From Myxococcales bacterium (GTDB lineage Bacteria; Myxococcota_A; Polyangia; Polyangiales; Polyangiaceae): a stretch of 64,000 bases of DNA. Each line of letters starts with the position of its first letter. Positions within the stretch are counted from its first letter, which is position 1. The notes below the pieces were generated by a model. It was not told the origin of the DNA and did no database searches. It saw nothing but the letters and a program-made list of their open reading frames with translations. The position numbers and the translations under genes were made by a program. Below, in pieces: positions 58,552-64,000 of this stretch. The stretch covers positions 1,054,001-1,118,000 of the forward strand of contig JADJQX010000006.1 in assembly GCA_016712525.1 (NCBI GenBank), read 5' to 3'.

Positions 58552-59172
58552 GTGACCGTCTCCCCCTTCGTCGTCTACGAGAGCTTGCTCGCCCTCGCGG
58601 GAGAGCCCCAGCACGACGTGCGCGTCGGAGAGCTGCGCGCCGAGTTCTTCCGGCGGACCGGCGCCTTCTCGTCGACCGATTCGTTCTACGAGCGCCGCAC
58701 CCGTGCCTTCTGGGATTTCGCCCTCACGACGGGGGGCCTCGCCCGGGAGCTCTCGGCGCGGCTGCCCGAGGCCGAGCGGCGCGTCGCCCTCACGTTCTCT
58801 CGCGCGCACCGCGGCCTCTTCGAGGTGACGCCCGAGCGTGGCACACGCGTCCACTTCGAGGACCTCTGGTCGGGCGCGGCGTTCTTCGTCGACGCGTTCG
58901 ACGTGGCCACGAACGCCGGCATCTTCCACCACGAGGGAGGCCTCGCCGACGCGCGCCTCGTCGCGAGCCCCGAGGGCGTGGTCGCGCTCTTGTCGGGCGT
59001 GTTCTTCCACCCGCACGACGCCACCCCCCACATCGTGAAGGTGCTCGACGAGGCCCGCGCGCGCGGCATGACCCGAGACGCGACGCTCGACGCCCTGCTC
59101 GGGATGGAGCTCCGGCTCGCGACGCTCTCTCGGGTCAAAGCGGGCTACGCCTACACCTTGCCCAAGCGCTGA
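58552..59172 (+). CDS. conserved hypothetical protein
   Basis: A 206-residue soluble protein: VTVSPFVVYESLLALAGEP, VRVGELRAEFFRRTGAFSSTDSFYERRTRAFWDFALTTGGL, RVALTFSRAHRGLFEV and GAAFFVDAFDVATNAGIFHHEGGLADARLVASPEGVVALLSGVFFHPHDATPHI. His-rich segment IFHH and FHPHDATPH could bind metal. It is not assigned to a family; the pattern of conserved aromatic/acidic residues suggests a real gene. GTG at 58552 is the only suitable start. Divergent from the large lipoprotein. Confidence 0.78.
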   Translation: MTVSPFVVYESLLALAGEPQHDVRVGELRAEFFRRTGAFSSTDSFYERRTRAFWDFALTTGGLARELSARLPEAERRVALTFSRAHRGLFEVTPERGTRVHFEDLWSGAAFFVDAFDVATNAGIFHHEGGLADARLVASPEGVVALLSGVFFHPHDATPHIVKVLDEARARGMTRDATLDALLGMELRLATLSRVKAGYAYTLPKR

Positions 59173-59250
59173 TTCATTCGTGGTTACGGCACGTTGCGAG
59201 GGAGACTCGGTCCCCCTGGAAGACGCTCTCGTCCGTGGTATGAGGGGCCC

Positions 59251-59970
59251 ATGCAGCCCATCGAAACGTTCACGGCCAAGCTCGTCTCGCACCGCGAGCT
59301 CGGCCCCGGCGTGCGCGAGCTCACCTTCGCGCGGACCGACGAGAAACCGCTCACGTTCGCCGCGGGGCAGTGGCTGAACTTGGATCTCACGCCCACCCCG
59401 GGCGAGCTCCGCCGCGCGTACAGCATCGCGTCGGCGCCGAACGGCACGGGCACCTTCGAGCTCGCCGTCACGAGGGTCGAGGGTGGCCCCGGCTCCACGA
59501 AGCTCCACGCGCTCGCCCCGGGCGACACCGTGACGTGCACGGGGCCGCAGGGCATTTTCTACCGCAAGGAGCTCGGGCCCTCGCTCTTCGTGGCCACGGG
59601 CACCGGGTTCACCCCGCTCCGCAGCATGATCCACGACGCGCTGGCGAAGGGCGACACGTCTCCCATGCGGCTCGTGTTCGGCGTGCGCCGCCCCGAGGAT
59701 CGCATCTACATGGACGAGCTCGCCGAGCTCTCGCGGCGGCACCCGAACTTTACTGCAGAGTACACGTTGTCGCGCGCGCCCGAGGGCTACGTGGGCCGCA
59801 CCGGGTACGTCCAGACCCACGTGCGCGAGCTCTACGAGGCCCTCGCCGCGCACGGCAAACCGAACGTGTACATCTGCGGCCTCCAGAAGATGGTGAGCGC
59901 CGTCCGCGACCTCCTCCGGAAGGACATGGGCCTCGACCGCAAGCAGGTGCACTCCGAGCGCTACGACTGA
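59251..59970 (+). CDS. ferredoxin--NADP(+) reductase-like FAD/NAD(P) oxidoreductase
   Basis: A 239-residue flavin reductase: FAD-binding beta barrel with RRAYSIASAP (RxYS motif, about 54-63), phosphate-binding loop, then the NAD(P) domain VATGTGFTPLRSMIHD (about 113-128), VFGVRRPEDRIYMDEL, and the terminal CGLQKMVSAVRDLL motif. No 2Fe-2S domain is fused, so it must pair with a separate ferredoxin or oxygenase, or act as a flavin reductase. ATG at 59251 with GAGGGG upstream. No partner gene is adjacent; the methyltransferase begins 155 bases later. Confidence 0.92.
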   Translation: MQPIETFTAKLVSHRELGPGVRELTFARTDEKPLTFAAGQWLNLDLTPTPGELRRAYSIASAPNGTGTFELAVTRVEGGPGSTKLHALAPGDTVTCTGPQGIFYRKELGPSLFVATGTGFTPLRSMIHDALAKGDTSPMRLVFGVRRPEDRIYMDELAELSRRHPNFTAEYTLSRAPEGYVGRTGYVQTHVRELYEALAAHGKPNVYICGLQKMVSAVRDLLRKDMGLDRKQVHSERYD

Positions 59971-60033
59971 GCCGTGGGGGCGAGCTCTTCCTCGCGCAAG
60001 CTATCGATTCTTTTGCAGAAGTTGCCTTGGTGA

Positions 60034-60053
60034 AGCCCGCTCGCGGGCGGGCT
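60034..60053. repeat. 7-bp-stem hairpin in intergenic gap
   Basis: AGCCCGC, loop TCGCGG, GCGGGCT, between the reductase and methyltransferase genes. It is followed by an A-run on the + strand, not a T-run, so it does not read as an intrinsic terminator for the upstream gene. Confidence 0.5.
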
Positions 60054-60124
60054 CGAAAAAAGGGGCTCGGGCGCGCCGAGGACGCCGGTTACCCTTCGAG
60101 TTTCGGGGGTGGAAGGACCGACAC

Positions 60125-60856
60125 GTGAGCACGACGAACAGCACCATCTCGAGCTGGCGCGACTTCTGGAGCGCCCCTTTGGCCCACGACTTCCAGACCG
60201 AAGCGAGCTGGAACAAAAACGCGAAGCTCTTCGCCGAGCGCTCGCACACGATCCTCGGCTACCGCGACGACGACGTGGTGCTCGACGTGGGCAGCGGGCC
60301 TGGGGCGACGGCCGAGGCCCTGCGAACGCGCGTCGCCGAGGTGCACTGCGCCGAGGTGTCGGAGGCGTACATCACGGCGGCGCGTAAGCGCTTCCAGGAC
60401 AGCCCGAACGTGACCTACCACGAGCTCGGCGCCGACTACACGAGCCTCGAGTTTCTCGCGCCGCGGAAGTTCTCGCTCATCCTCTGCAACAACGTCGTGC
60501 AGTACTACCGGAGCGTCGCCGAGGTCGAGAACCTCATCTTGAGCGCCAAGAAGGTCGCCGCGCCCGGTGCCCGGATGCTCATCGGCGAGATCCTGACCGA
60601 CTCGGGCGTGGCCCTCCGGTACTTCCGCGACAGCCTCCGCGAGGCGCGGCGCGAGAAGTACCTGGGCCTCCTCGTGGGCGGGTTCATGCAGCTCGCGAAG
60701 ATCCGCTACATGAAATACAGGAACACGTTCCGCACCCTCGAGCTCCCCGAGCGCGAGCTCCGCGGCATCATCGACCGCCTAGGCCTCGACGCCGAGATCC
60801 TCGACACGCAGCTCTCGTTCTTCCCGCACCGCGTCCACTTGCTGATTCGGTTCTGA
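60125..60856 (+). CDS. class I SAM-dependent methyltransferase
   Basis: A 243-residue methyltransferase with motif I VLDVGSGPGATAEAL at about 52-66, an acidic second strand (VHCAEVSEAYITAARKRF), motif II/IV ALSLILCNNVVQYY-like strand (KFSLILCNNVVQYYRSVAEVENLI) and post-strand APGARMLIGEILTDSG. It is an SAM-dependent enzyme of the Methyltransf_11/25 type; acceptor unknown. GTG at 60125. The C-terminal part (RNTFRTLELPERELRGIIDRLGLDAEIL) is as in enzymes that methylate lipids or small metabolites. Convergent with the GST gene, ten bases apart. Confidence 0.9.
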   Translation: MSTTNSTISSWRDFWSAPLAHDFQTEASWNKNAKLFAERSHTILGYRDDDVVLDVGSGPGATAEALRTRVAEVHCAEVSEAYITAARKRFQDSPNVTYHELGADYTSLEFLAPRKFSLILCNNVVQYYRSVAEVENLILSAKKVAAPGARMLIGEILTDSGVALRYFRDSLREARREKYLGLLVGGFMQLAKIRYMKYRNTFRTLELPERELRGIIDRLGLDAEILDTQLSFFPHRVHLLIRF

Positions 60857-60866
60857 GCGTCGCGCG

Positions 60867-61742
60867 TCAGCCCGGCGGGGCGACCTTGTCGGCCGTCTTC
60901 GTGTCGAAGTCGGAGGCGTCGTGGCGCTCGCGGAGCTGCGTCTCCGGTGCGCCGAACGTGCGGTTCACCATGGAGCCACGCTTCACCGCGGGGCGCGCGG
61001 CGAGGCCGTCGGCCCAGCGCACGACGTTCGTGTACGAGGCGACGTCGAGGAACTCGCCTGCATTGTACAACTTTCCCTGGGCGAGCCACCCGTACCAGGG
61101 GAACACCGCGACGTCGGCGATCGTGTACGCGTCGCCGCCGAGGTAGGCGCTCTCGGCGAGCCGGCGGTCGAGCACGTCGAGCTGGCGCTTCGTCTCCATG
61201 GCGAAGCGATCGATCGCGTACTCGATCTTGGTCGGGGCGTAGGCGTAGAAATGGCCGAACCCGCCGCCGAGGTAGGGAGCGCTGCCCATCTGCCAGAAGA
61301 GCCACGAGAGCACCTCGGCGCGGGCGGGGCCAGAGCTCGGGAGGAGCGCCCCGAACTTCTCGGCAAGGTAGAACAAGATCGCGCCCGACTCGAACACGCG
61401 CACGGGCGGCTCGGTCGTGCGATCCACGAGCGCCGGGATCTTGGAGTTCGGGTTCACCGCGACGAAGCCGCTGCCGAACTGATCGCCCTTGCCGATGTCG
61501 ACGAGCCACGCGTCGTACTCGGCGCCCTCGTGCCCGAGCGCGAGCAGCTCTTCGAGCAGGATGGTCACCTTCACGCCGTTCGGCGTGCCGAGCGAATAGA
61601 GCTGGAGCGGGTGCGCTCCCACGGGCAGCTCACGCTCGTGGGTCGGCCCGGCGACGGGGCGGTTGATGCTGGCGAAGGTGCCGCCGTTCTTGTCCTTGTT
61701 CCAGGTCCACACACGTGGGGGAGTGTAGGTCGAGTCGCTCAC
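60867..61742 (-). CDS. yghU: glutathione S-transferase, YghU type
   Basis: A 291-residue GST matching E. coli YghU along its length: VWTWNKDKNGGTFASINRPVAGPTHERELPVG at the N-terminus, HPLQLYSLGTPNGVKVTILLEELL, VNPNSKIPAL, VFESGAILFYLAEKFG, GGGFGHFYAYAPTKIEYAIDRFAMETKR and the end RHDASDFDTKTADK. YghU-type enzymes bind two glutathiones and show disulfide-bond reductase/peroxidase activity. The N-terminal extension before the thioredoxin domain is intact. ATG at 61742. No regulatory neighbour; convergent with the methyltransferase. Confidence 0.95.
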   Translation of the reverse strand: MSDSTYTPPRVWTWNKDKNGGTFASINRPVAGPTHERELPVGAHPLQLYSLGTPNGVKVTILLEELLALGHEGAEYDAWLVDIGKGDQFGSGFVAVNPNSKIPALVDRTTEPPVRVFESGAILFYLAEKFGALLPSSGPARAEVLSWLFWQMGSAPYLGGGFGHFYAYAPTKIEYAIDRFAMETKRQLDVLDRRLAESAYLGGDAYTIADVAVFPWYGWLAQGKLYNAGEFLDVASYTNVVRWADGLAARPAVKRGSMVNRTFGAPETQLRERHDASDFDTKTADKVAPPG

Positions 61743-61845
61743 GTCCGGCCTCCGAGGTTCGTGCGCTCGCGCGCGGGAGGCCGAACGGTACCGCGGGTCC
61801 CGAGCTCGGTCACGAGGTCACCGAGCACGTGGCGGCAGAGCTCGC

Positions 61846-63312
61846 TCAGTACCCCTTGCGCATGAAGACCTTGTCGCCGATCTCGATCTCTTTGCGCGAG
61901 CTCGTGAAGATGCACATCGCCGTGTTCTTCCCCACCGTGACGACGCGGAGCTCGCCCACGACCTCTTCGGGCAGCTTGCTCTCGTCGCGCGGCTTGGGCA
62001 CGGGCTCGATCGCCGCGGGCGACTCGTTCTCGAGCGCGATGCGCGGGACGGCCTTGCGGTTCGTGAAGCTGTCGTGCCAGGCGTCGCCCTTGCGGAGCAC
62101 GAAGAGCCGGTTTCCGGGCTTGATCTTCGCGTCCTCGCCCTTGTCGATGAAGATGACCTGCTCTTGGCCGTAGAAGCTGTGCGATCGCACGCTCGCCACG
62201 ACCTGCGCGGCCACCTCTTCTTCGTTGCGCTGCGGCGGCACCACCTCGAACCTGCGCTGGATGGGCCCGATGCGCGCCCCGCGCTCGATGACGTCGGTCG
62301 CCTCGACGATGCGCGCGCGCGCCGTGTGATCCTTCGGGCGCCAGTTGTCGATGCGCACGGTGCCCTGGATGCCGATCACCTCGCCGCCGCGGACCGACTT
62401 TTGCGGGCGGTACACGGTGAGGAGCTGGCCCTCCTTCACCTCGCGGTTGTCGGCGAAGCGGATGTAGACCTCGTCGCCCTCGGAGAGCAGCATCTTGTCC
62501 TCGGGCGAGCCGTTGATCTCGCCCCAGTTCGTCGACTTGTCCTCGACGTAGCCCTCGTTCCGGAGGAACACGGTGCCGTTCGGCACGGTGCGGCTCCGAT
62601 CGATCATGCTCGGGCGCGCGCCACCGCCGCGCGGCTCTTCGGCGCCGAGGCGCAGGCGCACCTGGTCGCCGGGGTAGATCCAGTGAGGGTTCTGGATCTC
62701 GGGGTTATAGGACCAGATGCGAGGCCACTGGTACGGGTTCTGAAAGTACTCGTCGCAGATGCGCCAGAGCGTGTCTCCGCGCCGCACCGTGTGAATTTGC
62801 GCGTTCGAGCTCCGGCTCATGCGCGTCCCACCGAACACGAACGGGGCGTCCTCGCGGCCGCGCACGGTGCCACCCGCGCCGCCCTTCGGACCGAGATCGA
62901 ACCCGTCACGATCGTTGGGGCCCGTGAGCGGCTTCGACGACGAGCCGGTCACGTTGCCTCCGCCGAGCACGCCGCCTTCGGGGACCGGGGCCACGCTGCC
63001 AGGGTACTGCGGGAGGACGAAACCGCCGCCCGCGCTACCGCCGGAGCCACCGCCGGAGCCACCGGGAGACGTGCCGCCGCCGGAGCCGCCGGGGGACGTG
63101 CCACCGCCGGAGCCACCCGGGGCCGCACCACCGCCCGCGCCGGAGCCACCGCCCGCGCCGCCGGGAGCGACGCCGCCACCCGCGCCGCCGGGGGACGCTC
63201 CGCCCGACTGCGCGAGCGCGCCGCTCGAGACCGTGACGAGGCCGAGCCCCACGAGGAGCGCGAAGAGCCTGGATTTTGCCGAGAAACCGGTGATGCGGAG
63301 GGAGCGGGTCAT
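61846..63312 (-). CDS. secreted LysM-domain protein with Gly-rich N-terminus
   Basis: A 488-residue secreted protein: signal peptide (LALLVGLGLVTVSSGALAQ region), a Gly/Ser/Pro/Thr-rich stretch with repeats of GGSGGGTSP type (about 37-95), a LysM domain at about 170-220 (HTVRRGDTLWRICDEYFQNPYQWPRIWSYNPEIQNPHWIYPGDQVRL) that should bind peptidoglycan, and a long beta-rich C-terminal region (VFLRNEGYVEDK, VYIRFADNREVKEGQLLTVYRPQKSVRGGEVIGIQG, RLFVLRKGDAWHDSF) of the kind found after LysM in Myxococcota. The ATG overlaps the CpoB stop (ATGA at 63309-63312), so it is translationally coupled to the tol-pal type gene. Confidence 0.9.
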   Translation of the reverse strand: MTRSLRITGFSAKSRLFALLVGLGLVTVSSGALAQSGGASPGGAGGGVAPGGAGGGSGAGGGAAPGGSGGGTSPGGSGGGTSPGGSGGGSGGSAGGGFVLPQYPGSVAPVPEGGVLGGGNVTGSSSKPLTGPNDRDGFDLGPKGGAGGTVRGREDAPFVFGGTRMSRSSNAQIHTVRRGDTLWRICDEYFQNPYQWPRIWSYNPEIQNPHWIYPGDQVRLRLGAEEPRGGGARPSMIDRSRTVPNGTVFLRNEGYVEDKSTNWGEINGSPEDKMLLSEGDEVYIRFADNREVKEGQLLTVYRPQKSVRGGEVIGIQGTVRIDNWRPKDHTARARIVEATDVIERGARIGPIQRRFEVVPPQRNEEEVAAQVVASVRSHSFYGQEQVIFIDKGEDAKIKPGNRLFVLRKGDAWHDSFTNRKAVPRIALENESPAAIEPVPKPRDESKLPEEVVGELRVVTVGKNTAMCIFTSSRKEIEIGDKVFMRKGY

Positions 63313-64000
63313 GGGACGTCCTTGGGCCTCTCGTGCCCACGATCGGAGGATTTGCGTGCGCGGCGCTTGGCCGCGTCGCTCTTCGGGAAATCACGCTCGA
63401 GGCGATCCGATGCGGCCTTTGCCTTGGCCGCGTCGCCCTGTCGTTCGTAGAGGAGGGAGAGCTTCGACAGCGCGTCGGGGACCTTGTTGCCGAGCGGGAA
63501 ACGCGACACGAGGCCCTCGAGCTCGGCGATCGCCTTCTGAGGCTCACCGAGCGCGGCGAGGCACTCGGCACGCCAGTACATCGCGTTGTCGGCGTAGGGG
63601 TGATCGGGCCACTTCACGAGGAAGGCCGACATCTTCTCGAGCCCCTCGCGATGCCGCCCCGAGCGAGCCTTCTCGAGGGCCTCGTCGTAGGCTTTTCGTG
63701 CGGCAGGATCGAGCGCGCTCGGGCGGGAGCCCGACGGATCCGCGGCCGCGGCGAGGTCGGGTTGAGGGTCGTCGCGGCGCGAGCGAGCTTTGCCGAAGCC
63801 TGGCTGCCCCTGGACCTTGATCGACGGGCGCGGGGAGCCGTCCTCGGGGTCGTCGGACGTGGGGGGCGCCGACGGATCGACCCGCGCGCCCGGCGAGTCC
63901 TGGGCGTCGTCTCCCTTCGGACGTGGGGCGTCGGTGCGCGCGCCTTCGAGCGCGGTGAGACGCTTCTCGAAGCCATCGCGTTCGCTGGTGAGGCGCCCCA
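63309..64000 (-). CDS. cpoB: CpoB/YbgF-like tol-pal system protein, 5'-truncated by window edge
   Basis: The open frame runs from the stop at 63309 to the window end without interruption, giving 230 residues; the N-terminus is outside. It shows a coiled-coil portion (SERDGFEKRLTALE), a Pro/Asp/Arg-rich linker, and then TPR repeats characteristic of CpoB: YDEALELAKSARSGRHREGLEKMSAFLVKWPDHPYADNAMYWRAECLAALG, QKAIAELEGLVSRFPLGNKVPDALSKLSLLYERQGD, KAKAASDRLERDFPKSDAA. In E. coli CpoB couples the Tol-Pal machine to cell-wall synthesis at division. The GTG/ATG start lies upstream, likely beside pal/tolB. Basic Lys/Arg tail. Coupled to the LysM gene. Confidence 0.85.
   Translation of the reverse strand, partial: GRLTSERDGFEKRLTALEGARTDAPRPKGDDAQDSPGARVDPSAPPTSDDPEDGSPRPSIKVQGQPGFGKARSRRDDPQPDLAAAADPSGSRPSALDPAARKAYDEALEKARSGRHREGLEKMSAFLVKWPDHPYADNAMYWRAECLAALGEPQKAIAELEGLVSRFPLGNKVPDALSKLSLLYERQGDAAKAKAASDRLERDFPKSDAAKRRARKSSDRGHERPKDVP

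Noticed and set aside
60034..60060. Intrinsic terminator after the ferredoxin-reductase-like gene
   Set aside because: The hairpin is followed by an A-run on the + strand, not T-run, so it cannot terminate the rightward transcript by the standard mechanism.

Overview
The window is about 70% GC and tightly packed with genes, with strong third-position GC that opens long spurious frames on both strands. The gene content points to a myxobacterium, most likely order Polyangiales (Myxococcota). Evidence for this is a Ser/Thr kinase beside an FHA-type sigma-54 activator, sixteen recognisable lipoproteins with Asp/Gly/Ser/Pro-rich linkers behind the lipidated cysteine, ECF sigma/anti-sigma pairs with Pro/Ala-rich linkers, and a YcjF-like SHOCT protein. 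No rRNA, CRISPR array or intact transposase was seen. Only a possible decayed tRNA fragment was noted and rejected. The assignment rests on gene style, not on a marker-gene comparison.

Layout. 0.1-3.5 kb: divergent FHA/sigma-54 activator and transmembrane Ser/Thr kinase. 3.5-15.3 kb: lipoproteins, a thioredoxin-fold protein and a phosphate-selective-type porin, interspersed with three copies of a 180-235 bp element that has inverted ends (3496-3675, 5217-5450, 15024-15256). 13.5-17.3 kb: ECF sigma/anti-sigma pair, an acyltransferase and a periplasmic-plus-barrel protein. 17.5-20.5 kb: LysR regulator divergent from an aldo/keto reductase, then a Kir-type K+ channel. 20.5-24.1 kb: a second ECF cassette in the order barrel protein, sigma, anti-sigma, Cys-rich protein, with one-base or GTGA junctions. 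25.2-28.0 kb: operon of a DCC-family protein, a pteridine-reductase-like SDR, a cupin protein and a renalase-like flavoprotein. 28-43 kb: lipoproteins, an acyltransferase, a His-rich membrane protein, a disulfide-less lipoamide-dehydrogenase relative, a secreted Cys/His/Asn protein, a sulfatase-fold lipoprotein, an MscS/cNMP fusion and a START protein. 43-52.8 kb: nitrilase, then a cation-transport block of CorA, MntP, a two-component system and a czcCBA-like efflux operon. 52.8-54.1 kb: a lower-GC gap with a lipoprotein and a fragment of the repeat. 54.1-56.7 kb: hemA and a CcsA/HemX-like gene. 56.8-64 kb: lipoprotein, ferredoxin reductase-like protein, methyltransferase, YghU-type GST, and the LysM and CpoB/YbgF genes of the envelope, the last cut by the window edge.

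How parts work together. Many junctions are 4-base ATGA/GTGA overlaps, which argue for translational coupling: sigma with anti-sigma (both cassettes), kinase with response regulator, TolC-MFP-RND, CcsA-HemA, CpoB-LysM, SDR-cupin and hypothetical-porin. The two-component system is divergent from the metal efflux operon across an 88-base gap holding an imperfect dyad, so it is the likely regulator of that operon. The inverted-end repeats sit at gene ends; the kinase stop codon and the hemA stop codon both lie inside their outermost bases.

The main observations for a second look are the nested repeat family, the paired ECF cassettes with the coupled Cys-rich protein, the flavoprotein without its redox cysteines, and the pteridine-reductase/cupin/FAD operon.
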